From positions 5,451 through 69,450 of the forward strand of contig CALCYT010000027.1 in the NCBI GenBank assembly GCA_937906455.1: a stretch of 64,000 bases of DNA. Direction: 5' to 3'. The notes under the pieces were generated by a model. That model was not told the DNA's origin and did not search any database. It saw only the letters and a program-made list of their open reading frames with translations. This DNA comes from an uncultured Bacteroidales bacterium (GTDB lineage: Bacteria; Bacteroidota; Bacteroidia; Bacteroidales; F082). Positions within the stretch are counted from its first letter, which is position 1, and every line of letters begins with the position of its first letter. Positions 16,740 to 24,785 of the stretch are shown here, piece by piece. Position numbers and translations under genes: made by a program.

Positions 16740-16935
16740 TTTTCGCGGCTTCGCCCCACTGGGTTTACAGCACGGGCCCGCGCCAAATAGCGGTTCGAGC
16801 TTTATATGGCGCTTGATCTTTTAGTTTCACTGATTTTGCTTTGTCTCAACATAGCTCAAGCAAACTTGGCTCTGTATTCGACTTGAGCAAAATTCGGTTC
16901 ATTTTTCATCAAGGGAAAAGGAACAAAAACCGCTC
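16740..16935 (+). repeat. GC-hairpin/TTGAT...ATCAAG element at the right border of the first R-M cassette
   Basis: A hairpin with arms GCGCC and GGCGC (about 16780-16815) is followed by TTGATCTTTT and later GGTTCATTTTTCATCAAGGG-AAAAGGAAC. It resembles the element at 13211-13335 in layout but is in opposite orientation. The rest of 16936-17060 holds a duplicated CCATTAAGGGCGTTA segment (about 16976-17010) and no gene. Confidence 0.5.
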
Positions 16936-17060
16936 GAGGAGGGCTATCATTAAAAAAGGATTGTTGTTGCCGCTGGCATTAAGGGCGTTAAAGCCATTAA
17001 GGGCGTTAGTGGTGGCGGCAAAAATATAGTAAATCTTGCTAATCCTGTCAGAAAAATCAT

Positions 17061-17157
17061 TATCTTTGCAACGTCAAACCAGCCATTAGCTATTAGCCAT
17101 TAGCATTTTTAGACAAATTAAACAGCTAATGGCTAACGGCTAACAGTTAATGACTAA
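17061..17157 (+). promoter_or_regulatory. hydF promoter followed by a facing pair of heptamer arrays
   Basis: TATCTTTG at 17061-17068 matches the -7 box. The leader then holds TTAGCCA units (17081-17104) and their inverted counterparts GCTAATGGCTAA (17125-17157), which would form a long imperfect hairpin in the hydF messenger before the ATG at 17169. Confidence 0.6.
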
Positions 17158-17168
17158 AAAGAAAGAAA

Positions 17169-18359
17169 ATGGCTAAAGACTTAAAACCTCATATCGGGAT
17201 TTTCGGGCGGATGAACAACGGTAAAAGCACGATAATCAACAAGTTAACAGGACAGCCCTTGTCAATTGTGTCGGAGCAGGCGGGAACAACCACCGACCCG
17301 GTGAGGAAGGCTATCGAGATATTCGGCATCGGCCCGGTGATTTTGATTGACACCGCAGGCATCGACGATATGAGCGAACTCGGCAAACAACGTGTCGCGA
17401 AAACATATCTGACTATCAAAGAGATAGACTGCGCCATCTTGGTGATTGCCGGAGAGGAATTCGGAGAGACAGAAAAGGCAATAATCGGAGAACTCAGGAA
17501 GCATGAGATACCATTTATTATAGTTCACAATAAATCGGATTTATCGGAGCTCTCGGAAAGCCACAAAAAAGCCATCGAAAACGAGTTTTCCACTAAAATA
17601 TTGGAATTCAGCGCTTTAAAAGATGATGCAAAAAGTCTTCAAGAAGCTCTGAAAAAAGCTATTCCGGAGAGTGCTTTCAAGCGTCCTTCGCTGCTCGGAG
17701 GCATAATAAAACCTGGCGACGTGGTGGTGTTGGTAACCCCAATAGACGACGAGGCTCCCGAAGGCCGCATGATACTTCCACAAGTGATGGCGATACGCGA
17801 TGTGCTCGACAACGACTGCATTTGCGTGGTGCTTAAAGAAACGGCATTGCAACAATACTTCGATTTTAATATGCCTAAGCCCGCCCTCGTAGTCACTGAT
17901 TCTCAAGTGTTTGGTCTTGTCAGCAAGATTGTGCCCGATGACGTGCCGCTCACCAGCTTCAGCATCGTCTTGGCGCGTTTGAGAGGCGATTTCGAGAACT
18001 ATCTGAAAGGCACCCCTCACCTGTCGGACCTCAAAGACGGTGACAAAATACTGATGCTCGAGTCGTGCACACACGAAATCAGCTGCGGCGACATCGGAAG
18101 GGTTAAACTGCCGAATTTGATAAGGAAATTCACCGGCAAAAACGTGGAATTCACCTATCTTTCAGGCTTGACACCGATTAAAAACATCCGCCAATACGCC
18201 ATCGCGATACAATGCGGAGGCTGCGTCGCCACACGTAAGCAATTGATTAACAGGACAAACCAGGCCATAGATAACGGTGTGCCGATTACAAATTACGGAA
18301 TGGCGATTGCCTATATGAACGGGATTTTTGAAAGAGCGACGAGGGTTTTTAGCCATTAG
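17169..18359 (+). CDS. hydF: [FeFe]-hydrogenase maturation GTPase HydF
   Basis: HydF is the scaffold on which the 2Fe subcluster of the [FeFe]-hydrogenase H-cluster is assembled before transfer to the apo-hydrogenase. The 396-residue product has a small-GTPase domain with P-loop GRMNNGKST (about 12-20), DTAG (about 61-64) and NKSD (about 118-121). A dimerisation region and a C-terminal cluster domain follow, with CTHEISC and CGGCV as Cys/His ligands. It stands next to hydG and hydE. The last codons (TTT AGC CAT TAG) are read from a TTAGCCA array, so the protein ends in Ser-His. Confidence 0.95.
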   Translation: MAKDLKPHIGIFGRMNNGKSTIINKLTGQPLSIVSEQAGTTTDPVRKAIEIFGIGPVILIDTAGIDDMSELGKQRVAKTYLTIKEIDCAILVIAGEEFGETEKAIIGELRKHEIPFIIVHNKSDLSELSESHKKAIENEFSTKILEFSALKDDAKSLQEALKKAIPESAFKRPSLLGGIIKPGDVVVLVTPIDDEAPEGRMILPQVMAIRDVLDNDCICVVLKETALQQYFDFNMPKPALVVTDSQVFGLVSKIVPDDVPLTSFSIVLARLRGDFENYLKGTPHLSDLKDGDKILMLESCTHEISCGDIGRVKLPNLIRKFTGKNVEFTYLSGLTPIKNIRQYAIAIQCGGCVATRKQLINRTNQAIDNGVPITNYGMAIAYMNGIFERATRVFSH

Positions 18360-18394
18360 CCATTAGTCATTAGCCATTAGCCATTAGCTATTAG
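18353..18394 (+). repeat. TTAGCCA heptamer array at the hydF 3' end
   Basis: About six units of TTAGCCA or TTAGTCA/TTAGCTA begin inside the last codons of hydF and run to a T-tract (18393-18402). The hydG promoter follows at once. Confidence 0.75.
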
Positions 18395-18406
18395 TTTTTT
18401 TTTATG

Positions 18407-18437
18407 TTTGGTCATGTTAAAAAAATTATTATTTTTG
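18407..18437 (+). promoter_or_regulatory. Consensus Bacteroidota promoter of hydG
   Basis: TTTG at 18407-18410, exactly 19 bp, then TATTTTTG at 18430-18437. This is a full match to the consensus, with a predicted start near 18444. Confidence 0.8.
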
Positions 18438-18443
18438 CAGAAC

Positions 18444-18623
18444 CAACCAACAATAGTTTGTAAACAGCCTAAAGTCGAGATAAATTATTGAGACTAAGGG
18501 ATTTACGAATAAAAAGTCAGAGCCGGAAGAGGTAAAAATCTGACGGCAAGGGAATTGAAACACTTCATTTCTCAGCTGAATTTTGTTGTTTTGAAAAAAA
18601 ATAACAAATAAAAAGCTAAAAAT
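18444..18623 (+). promoter_or_regulatory. 180-nt structured leader of hydG
   Basis: The leader is long for this genome. GTCAGA (18516-18521) pairs with TCTGAC (18539-18544), and the adjoining GCC (18522-18524) can pair with GGC (18545-18547), an H-type pseudoknot layout. I do not recognise it as SAM, TPP, cobalamin or c-di-GMP class. It may be a cis-regulatory RNA, but this is inference. Confidence 0.4.
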
Positions 18624-20078
18624 ATGCAATTTCATCCGGAAAAATGCAGGATTCCTGACGAGCCGAACCGACCATTCATCGATTCCGAAGAGATTTGGGA
18701 ATTCATCAACAACACCAAGAGCACACCTGAGCGCGTGCGCGAAATCATCAACAAATCCTTGGCAAAGAACCGTCTGACGATGGAAGAGACCGCTGTCCTC
18801 GTCAACACTACCGATCCGGCATTAGTCGAGGAAATCAAGGAGGGCGCAAGAGAGCTGAAACGCCGCATCTACGGCAACCGCATCGTGCTATTCGCCCCTC
18901 TCTACGTGGGCAACTACTGCGTAAACAACTGCAAATACTGTGGTTTCCGCTCATCTAACAAAGAGCAGATCCGCACAACTCTCACCGACGAGGAACTCAT
19001 CCACAACGTGGAGGCATTGGAGGAAGACGGCCAGAAACGTCTCATCCTCGTCTATGGCGAGTCACCGAAATATTCACCTGAGTACATAGCCCACACCGTG
19101 AAAGTGACTTACGCCACAAAGAAAGGCAAAGGCAGCATCCGCCGCGTGAACATCAACGCAGCCCCTTTGGATGTGGAAGGCTTCCGCACCGTGAAAGAGG
19201 CAGGCATCGGGACATACCAAATCTTCCAGGAGACCTATTGCCCTGAGGTTTACAATGACTATCACCCTATCAACACCAAGAAAGGCGACTACAACTACCG
19301 TCTGACTGCCATGGACCGCGCTCAGCAAGCCGGAATTGACGACAACGGTTTAGGCATCCTCTTCGGCTTGTACGACTGGCGTTACGAGGTGCTCGCCATG
19401 ATACGCCACACCAACCACCTCGAGGCTTGCTTCAACGTGGGACCGCACACCATCTCATTCCCGAGAATCAAGGACGCTTCGGGCCTCGACATCGACAAGA
19501 AATATTTCGTCGATGACGACACATTTGAGAAAATCATAGCCATTTTCCGCTTAGCGGTACCTTACACCGGCATGATTCTTACCGCACGCGAAGACGCGGA
19601 TTTTCGCGCAAAAGCCATAGAATACGGCATCTCACAGATCGACGGCGGCACCAACCTGCAAATCGGCGACTACAAATACCATCACGAGGAGGAAGAGAAA
19701 AACAGCGACAAGCAGGAAGACCAGAACCTTCACCGCGAGCAGTTCAAGATTGGCGACGACCGCACCTTAGGCGACATCATCGACAAACTTCTCGACCACG
19801 ACTTCATCCCGAGTTTCTGCACCGCATGCTATCGTCTTGGCAGAACGGGCGAGCATTTCATGGAGTTCAGCGTGCCGGGCTTCATCAAACGCTACTGCAC
19901 TCCGAATGCCATACTCACCTTGACGGAATATTTAGTTGACTACGCCACCCCCGAAGTGGCCGCAAAAGGCTGGAAGACAATAGAAAACAACTTCAAAAAC
20001 GTTGACCCGCAGTTCCTCGAAGAGCTTAAGAAGCGCATCGAGAGAATCAAACAAGGGGAACGGGATCTTTATTTTTAG
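18624..20078 (+). CDS. hydG: Radical SAM tyrosine lyase HydG
   Basis: HydG cleaves tyrosine to p-cresol and makes the Fe(CO)2(CN) synthon of the [FeFe]-hydrogenase H-cluster. The 484-residue protein has the radical SAM motif CVNNCKYC (CX3CX2C, near residue 97) and the C-terminal CTAC plus downstream Cys (near 399-425) that bind the auxiliary cluster, as expected for HydG rather than the related ThiH. An acidic insertion (EEEEKNSDKQEDQN) lies near residue 355. It sits between hydF and the convergent hydE. The stop TAG is the first unit of a heptamer array. Confidence 0.96.
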   Translation: MQFHPEKCRIPDEPNRPFIDSEEIWEFINNTKSTPERVREIINKSLAKNRLTMEETAVLVNTTDPALVEEIKEGARELKRRIYGNRIVLFAPLYVGNYCVNNCKYCGFRSSNKEQIRTTLTDEELIHNVEALEEDGQKRLILVYGESPKYSPEYIAHTVKVTYATKKGKGSIRRVNINAAPLDVEGFRTVKEAGIGTYQIFQETYCPEVYNDYHPINTKKGDYNYRLTAMDRAQQAGIDDNGLGILFGLYDWRYEVLAMIRHTNHLEACFNVGPHTISFPRIKDASGLDIDKKYFVDDDTFEKIIAIFRLAVPYTGMILTAREDADFRAKAIEYGISQIDGGTNLQIGDYKYHHEEEEKNSDKQEDQNLHREQFKIGDDRTLGDIIDKLLDHDFIPSFCTACYRLGRTGEHFMEFSVPGFIKRYCTPNAILTLTEYLVDYATPEVAAKGWKTIENNFKNVDPQFLEELKKRIERIKQGERDLYF

Positions 20079-20146
20079 CCATTAGCCGTTAGCCATTAGC
20101 CATTAGCTGTCATATCCCTAATGGCTAATGGCTAATAACTAATGGC
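20076..20146. repeat. Facing TTAGCCA arrays between convergent hydG and hydE
   Basis: Four to five TTAGCCA-type units on the plus strand (20076-20108) face a similar run in inverted orientation (20119-20146) across an 11-nt spacer. RNA from either side would form a long hairpin, so it may act as a two-way terminator. Both ends reach into the flanking coding sequences and supply their stop codons. Confidence 0.75.
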
Positions 20147-21218
20147 TATTAAGGAAGGCTTTTGAGTCGCCCCAGGCGTTGTACAGAACCTTATGCCCGA
20201 TTGATGCCATACGCACATCCAAGCATGTCTGGCATTGGTCGGGCTTGTCGTTGACACACGCTTTGTCAGGATAAATCAGATAATTCTCACGAAACTCGTT
20301 AGGTGTGAGATTAGGCATTATCACGTTGGCACCCACAGCTATCGCCTTCTCGCGTCCGAGCGGGTCAACGGTCTGGTTGGCGGTGGCAGCCACCATGTTG
20401 ATTTCAGGCATCATCAGGCGCAAGACTGCTATCATCTTGAGCGTCAAGTTCATACGTTCTTTGGCAGAAGGGATCCGGTCTTTATGTTCATAAAGGGGAG
20501 TGTCGGGATGAGGTATGAATGGACCCATTCCGACCATCGCCACGTCTTTGTTCTTGAAGAACAGCAAGTCGTTGGCGAGATTGTCGAGGGTCTGGAACGG
20601 CAGTCCCACCATGACGCCTGTACCTGTCTGATAGCCAATGCTTAACAGATTGTCGATACACTCTATACGACGTTTAAAATCATGTCGTTTATCCTTTGGA
20701 TGAATCTTATAATACAGTTCCTCGTCGGATGCCTCGATACGCAGCAGGTAACGATGTGCTCCGGCATCGAACCAGCGGCGGTAGGTCTCCTCGGTCTGCT
20801 CGCCCAGCGACAGCGTGATTCCGAGGCTGCCGTTGTCGATTTTCTTTATCTCACGGACGAGATATTCTATCTTATTGACGAAATCCTTGTCATCGCGTTC
20901 GCCGCTTTGTATCGCGACAGAGCCATAGCCGAGTTGATGAGCCAGGCGAGCGCATTCAAGCACCTCGTCATCTGTGAGTGTGTAGCGTTCCACCTTGGTG
21001 TTTTTGGCGCGCACGCCGCAGTACAAGCAGTATTTCGCACATCGGTTACTGTATTCGATAAGACCGCGCAGATGCACGCAATTGTCAAGATGCTTCAGCT
21101 TGGTCTCGAGCGACTTGCGGAAAAGGCGCGACATCTCCTCGCCTTCCGCCGCGAGAAGTGTCATGATTTCCTCTTTTGAGAGCTCGTGTTTTGACAATAT
21201 TTCGTCGAATGATGACAT
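20139..21218 (-). CDS. hydE: Radical SAM protein HydE
   Basis: HydE acts after HydG in building the diiron site of [FeFe]-hydrogenase. The 359-residue product has CAKYCLYC (CX3CX2C, Cys 60, 64 and 67) and the GVMVGLPFQT and GMGPFIPHPDTP segments typical of HydE. The ATG at 21218 (MSSFDEIL) is chosen because the promoter box at 21233-21240 lies only about 15 bp upstream; the longer open frame would start before the promoter. The final codons AAT AGC CAT TAG come from a heptamer array, giving the same Ser-His end as HydF. Confidence 0.94.
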   Translation of the reverse strand: MSSFDEILSKHELSKEEIMTLLAAEGEEMSRLFRKSLETKLKHLDNCVHLRGLIEYSNRCAKYCLYCGVRAKNTKVERYTLTDDEVLECARLAHQLGYGSVAIQSGERDDKDFVNKIEYLVREIKKIDNGSLGITLSLGEQTEETYRRWFDAGAHRYLLRIEASDEELYYKIHPKDKRHDFKRRIECIDNLLSIGYQTGTGVMVGLPFQTLDNLANDLLFFKNKDVAMVGMGPFIPHPDTPLYEHKDRIPSAKERMNLTLKMIAVLRLMMPEINMVAATANQTVDPLGREKAIAVGANVIMPNLTPNEFRENYLIYPDKACVNDKPDQCQTCLDVRMASIGHKVLYNAWGDSKAFLNSH

Positions 21219-21232
21219 CGCTGAAATTTTTG

Positions 21233-21240
21233 CAAAGATA
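21233..21240 (-). promoter_or_regulatory. TATCTTTG promoter element of hydE
   Basis: TATCTTTG on the minus strand predicts a start near 21226 and an 8-nt leader. It decides the hydE start codon. Confidence 0.65.
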
Positions 21241-21409
21241 GAACTTTTTTTCACGCAGAAAGAGCAGAAATGGCGTAAATAATTTGAAAAATTTCTTGAA
21301 GCGGATATGACAACAATGTAAAAGTCGCATCCGTAATGCGTGATTTGGTGAGTTTTTTGTGATATAATCAAAAAATGTAATAGTATTCTTTTATCATAAT
21401 AAAAATTCG

Positions 21410-21417
21410 TATTTTTG
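21410..21417 (+). promoter_or_regulatory. TATTTTTG promoter element of the first DUF4143 ATPase gene
   Basis: TATTTTTG lies 12 bp before the ATG at 21429. An initiation codon at 21444 (second Met) is also possible. Confidence 0.5.
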
Positions 21418-21428
21418 CACCGGAAAAA

Positions 21429-22577
21429 ATGACATTATATAATATGATTGAGCGCATCATAAAACAATTGGCAAAGCAACGGATGTCCCCACAAAAAGCG
21501 ATTATCATTATAGGTCCGCGCCGAGTGGGTAAGACTGCCCTGCTTCATATGCTGAGCAATGAGACAATAAAAAACACGCTGTTTATGAACTGCGACGAGC
21601 CGGGAATCAGGCAGAAACTGAATTACACCACTGCAACAGAACTCAAAGCTGAAACATCCGGTTTCAATCTCATATTGATAGATGAGGCGCAGCGTGTACA
21701 GAATATCGAAATGACACTGAAGCTTTTGGTTGACATTTTTCCCGGGAAACAGGTTGTGGTCACAAGCTCGACGGCATTAGGACTCTCCGATAGTCCCAAC
21801 GGGCCGCTGACAGGTAGAAAATACGAATACACCATGCTACCGATATCCGCAGAAGAGCTCATCGCCCATCATGGCAAAGACATTGAGCGGCGGCTCTTGG
21901 AACGTCGGCTTGTTTATGGCTTGTATCCCGAGGTGGTGAATCATGCGGGAGATGAATGCGAGGCCCTCACCAATCTGTCGGGAAGTAATTTATACAAAGA
22001 TATTTTTGCCTTTCAGGATGTACGCAAACCGGAAATCATCGAGCAGCTGTTGCAGGCTTTAGCCTTGCGGATAGGGAGCGAGGTGTCGTACAACGAGTTA
22101 GGATGTCTTATCGGTCTTAACTCGCAGACGGTTCGGCGATACATTGATTTTTTGGAAAAATCGTTTATCGTGTTCCATTTAAGCTCGTTTAACCGGGATG
22201 TGCAAGGCGAACTGAAAAAAAGCCACAAGATTTATTTCTGGGACAATGGCATCCGCAACGCTATCCTTGGCGACTTCAAGCCGATAAATCTACGGCAGGA
22301 TATAGGAGCGCTGTGGGAGAATTATCTTGTTGTGGAGCGTTTGAAGCACCATTCGTACAGCCAATTTAATGGAAAATGTTATTTTTGGCGCACCAAGCAG
22401 CAGCAGGAAATTGATTATTTGGAAGACATTGACGGCGAGCTGCGTACATACGAGTTCCGATGGGGCAGCACAAAACATCCAAAACTGACGGCGACGTTTT
22501 CCAAAAACTACCCGAACCACACATATGCGGTAATCAATCCTGACAACTATCAGGAATTTGTCACCGGAAGAATATAA
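21429..22577 (+). CDS. AAA_14/DUF4143 ATPase, first copy
   Basis: This 382-residue protein is a soluble P-loop ATPase of the AAA_14 plus DUF4143 family. Walker A is GPRRVGKTALL (about 29-39) and Walker B is LILIDEAQ (about 78-85). A winged-helix-like segment follows (about 205-250), then the DUF4143 region with WENYLVVERLKHH and the nuclease-like YFWRTKQQQEIDYLE (about 318-332; E-I-D-Y). Such genes are numerous in anaerobic Bacteroidota and archaea and their role is unknown. It is monocistronic. A second member lies at 40269-41513. Confidence 0.85.
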   Translation: MTLYNMIERIIKQLAKQRMSPQKAIIIIGPRRVGKTALLHMLSNETIKNTLFMNCDEPGIRQKLNYTTATELKAETSGFNLILIDEAQRVQNIEMTLKLLVDIFPGKQVVVTSSTALGLSDSPNGPLTGRKYEYTMLPISAEELIAHHGKDIERRLLERRLVYGLYPEVVNHAGDECEALTNLSGSNLYKDIFAFQDVRKPEIIEQLLQALALRIGSEVSYNELGCLIGLNSQTVRRYIDFLEKSFIVFHLSSFNRDVQGELKKSHKIYFWDNGIRNAILGDFKPINLRQDIGALWENYLVVERLKHHSYSQFNGKCYFWRTKQQQEIDYLEDIDGELRTYEFRWGSTKHPKLTATFSKNYPNHTYAVINPDNYQEFVTGRI

Positions 22578-22600
22578 TTATTTAATTTTGATTATTTATC

Positions 22601-22633
22601 AAAAAGTGGAGACGCACATCCGTGCGTCTCCAC
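22601..22633 (-). terminator. Intrinsic terminator of gdhA
   Basis: A perfect 12-bp stem (GTGGAGACGCAC 22606-22617, complement 22622-22633) with loop ATCC is preceded on the plus strand by AAAAA, which becomes the U-tract on the minus strand. Confidence 0.8.
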
Positions 22634-22679
22634 TAACGTCTAACGTCTAAGGTCTAAAGACTAAGGTCTAAATCTTAGA
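22632..22679 (-). repeat. Heptamer array at the gdhA 3' end
   Basis: Six to seven units of the form TTTAGAC, CTTAGTC and GTTAGAC, read on the minus strand, join the gdhA stop codon to its terminator. Confidence 0.7.
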
Positions 22680-24018
22680 TGATTCCTTGAGCTAACATAG
22701 CTTTTGCAACGCGCATGAAGCCGGCGATGTTAGCGCCCTTCACGTAGTTGATTGTACCGTCAGCCTGTTTGCCGTACTCCACGCACATGTCATAGATGTC
22801 GTTCATGATCTTGTGGAGTTTCTGGTCAACCTCAGGAGCCGTCCAGTTGATATGAGCCGCGTTCTGGCAGATCTCGAGACCTGATGTGGCGACACCACCT
22901 GCGTTGACAGCTTTACCTGGGGCGAACGGGATACCGGCTTTCTGGATAGCCTCAATAGCACCCGGCTGGCAACCCATGTTAGAGACCTCGGCGACATACT
23001 GTACGCCGTTCTTAATCAATTCCTTAGCATCCTCTTCAGCCATCTCGTTCTGGAATGCGCATGGGCATGCGATATCGCATTTCACGCTCCAAGCCTTCTT
23101 ACCAGCGGTGAATTTGGCTTTGCCCGGGAATTTGTCGGCCATATCCTGAACCTTGTTACGGTTAGAGGCACGCATGTCGAGCATGTAGTCGATCATCTCT
23201 TTGGTGATACCGTCAGCGATTTCGCAAACGCCGTCCGGGCCTGAGATAGCGACGACCTTAGCGCCGAGTTCTATAGCTTTGAGAGCAGCACCCCATGCCA
23301 CGTTACCGAAGCCCGAGAGAGCGACTTTCTTGCCCTGCATTGTCTCACCTTTCTGGTGAACCATACGGTCAACATAGTACATTGCGCCGAAGCCTGTTGC
23401 TTCCGGACGAATCAATGAACCGCCCCAGCCATAGCTCTTGCCTGTGAGAGCGCCTGTGCTGTGCTCGCGGGCGAGCTTCTTGTAAGCGCCGTAGAGGTAA
23501 CCGATTTCACGGCCGCCGACACCGACGTCACCGGCTGGTGAATCCTGGTCAGCACCGATGTTTCTCCAAAGCTCATACATGAAAGCCTGGCAGAAACGCA
23601 TGATCTCAGCGTCTGATTTGCCTGTCGGGTCGAAATCAGCACCACCTTTACCGCCACCGAGTGGGAGGTTGGTCAATGAGTTCTTGAAAATCTGCTCGAA
23701 GCCCAAGAACTTAAGCATTGATACGTTGACAGCTGGGTGGAAACGGAGACCGCCTTTGTATGCGCCGAGAGCGGCATTGTACTGGACACGGTAACCGAGG
23801 TTCACCTGAACCTGACCTTTGTCGTCAACCCATGTCACGCGGAAGGTGAAGATACGATCCGGTTCAACTAAACGCTCAACGATTTTCGCAGCCTCAAACT
23901 CCGGATGCTGGTTGTAAACTTCTTCAATTGATTCGAGTACTTCGCGAACTGCTTGCAAATACTCTTTTTCGCCTGGATGTTTCTTCTCCAGGTTTTCCAT
24001 GATAGTCTGTACTTTCAT
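22675..24018 (-). CDS. gdhA: NADP-type glutamate dehydrogenase
   Basis: GdhA reductively aminates 2-oxoglutarate to glutamate, the main ammonium entry in many Bacteroidales. The 447-residue length is that of the hexameric small-subunit class. Visible landmarks are the substrate-binding YKGGLRFHP (about 89-97), the catalytic Lys in LPLGGGKGGADFDP (about 118-131), and the Rossmann motif GFGNVA (about 236-241). It is monocistronic, with a promoter at 24076-24083 and a strong terminator. Codon choice suggests high expression. Confidence 0.96.
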   Translation of the reverse strand: MKVQTIMENLEKKHPGEKEYLQAVREVLESIEEVYNQHPEFEAAKIVERLVEPDRIFTFRVTWVDDKGQVQVNLGYRVQYNAALGAYKGGLRFHPAVNVSMLKFLGFEQIFKNSLTNLPLGGGKGGADFDPTGKSDAEIMRFCQAFMYELWRNIGADQDSPAGDVGVGGREIGYLYGAYKKLAREHSTGALTGKSYGWGGSLIRPEATGFGAMYYVDRMVHQKGETMQGKKVALSGFGNVAWGAALKAIELGAKVVAISGPDGVCEIADGITKEMIDYMLDMRASNRNKVQDMADKFPGKAKFTAGKKAWSVKCDIACPCAFQNEMAEEDAKELIKNGVQYVAEVSNMGCQPGAIEAIQKAGIPFAPGKAVNAGGVATSGLEICQNAAHINWTAPEVDQKLHKIMNDIYDMCVEYGKQADGTINYVKGANIAGFMRVAKAMLAQGII

Positions 24019-24075
24019 TACTTTGTTTATTTAAAGTTTGTTAATACGTATTTAAAATTCCTTTGAAATTTTCTG

Positions 24076-24083
24076 CAAAATTA
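24076..24083 (-). promoter_or_regulatory. TAATTTTG promoter element of gdhA
   Basis: TAATTTTG on the minus strand, with about 50 nt of AT-rich leader before the ATG at 24018. Confidence 0.55.
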
Positions 24084-24125
24084 TAACTTTATTTTGTATT
24101 TAACAATTATTTTCAAAAATATTTT

Positions 24126-24785
24126 TTATTTCTCCCGTCCGACGTAATTTCCTTCATCCCAAAGCAAGATTTCCATGACACTTCCGTCGATGTTGTAATG
24201 CGTTTCCCTGCCATGTTTGAGGTTGTTTTTGTAATGAATCTCAGCGTTTTGATACGCTCCGCCTTCCGAATAGCCTTTCTGCACGCCGGTTCCCCTGTCG
24301 TAAACGGCATTGCTGCCCACGCTGCCGTCTCGGTAATACATTATCCAGCCGCCATGCATCATGCCGTCGAGATATTCGCCTTCCACAAATGGTTTTCCGT
24401 TGTCATACCATTGGTAAAACATGCCGTTCAAAACACCGTTTTTGTATGTGGATTTTTTCACTAAGGTGCCGAAAACGTTGTACTCCTCCACCACCCCGTC
24501 GTAGCGGTTGTCTTTGTAATTCGCCTTCTCCTCAAGCTTGCCGTTCTCATACCAGCGTATCGACTCCCCGCTCAGCACATTCATCGAATAAGTCGCCTCC
24601 ATCTCAGGATTGCCATTGCGGTAATACCATTTGCAAACGCCGTCGAGCTTGCCGTCGGTATAACGCAGCTCCGACTTCAACACTCCGTCGTCCCAATACG
24701 ACAAAACAGGTTCGTCTTTTTCTTTACAGGAAAACAAAGCGTTGACTATCAATAGTATATATATAATTTTACTTCTCATAATCAT
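24126..24785 (-). CDS. MORN-repeat lipoprotein (YwqK-like)
   Basis: This 219-residue protein has a lipoprotein signal (MRSKIIYILLIVNALFSC) and then at least six MORN_2-type repeats with the core xYxNGxxxxxxxYxxGxxxG. Examples are KWYYRNGNPEMEATY (about 52-66), RWYENGKLEEKANY and QWYDNGKPFVEGEY. Such beta-hairpin repeat proteins are often labelled YwqK antitoxin components in Bacteroidota, but the name carries no proven function. It overlaps the end of the upstream periplasmic-binding-fold gene by 17 nt, so both belong to an operon with YitT and guaA. Confidence 0.8.
   Translation of the reverse strand: MIMRSKIIYILLIVNALFSCKEKDEPVLSYWDDGVLKSELRYTDGKLDGVCKWYYRNGNPEMEATYSMNVLSGESIRWYENGKLEEKANYKDNRYDGVVEEYNVFGTLVKKSTYKNGVLNGMFYQWYDNGKPFVEGEYLDGMMHGGWIMYYRDGSVGSNAVYDRGTGVQKGYSEGGAYQNAEIHYKNNLKHGRETHYNIDGSVMEILLWDEGNYVGREK

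Noticed and set aside
17081..17157. Short tandem units resembling CRISPR or an origin (iterons)
   Set aside because: Units are 7 nt without spacers, and the same arrays occur at many gene ends; no DnaA boxes recognised.
21219..21371. N-terminal extension of HydE
   Set aside because: It would begin upstream of the promoter box at 21233-21240 and does not match the family.
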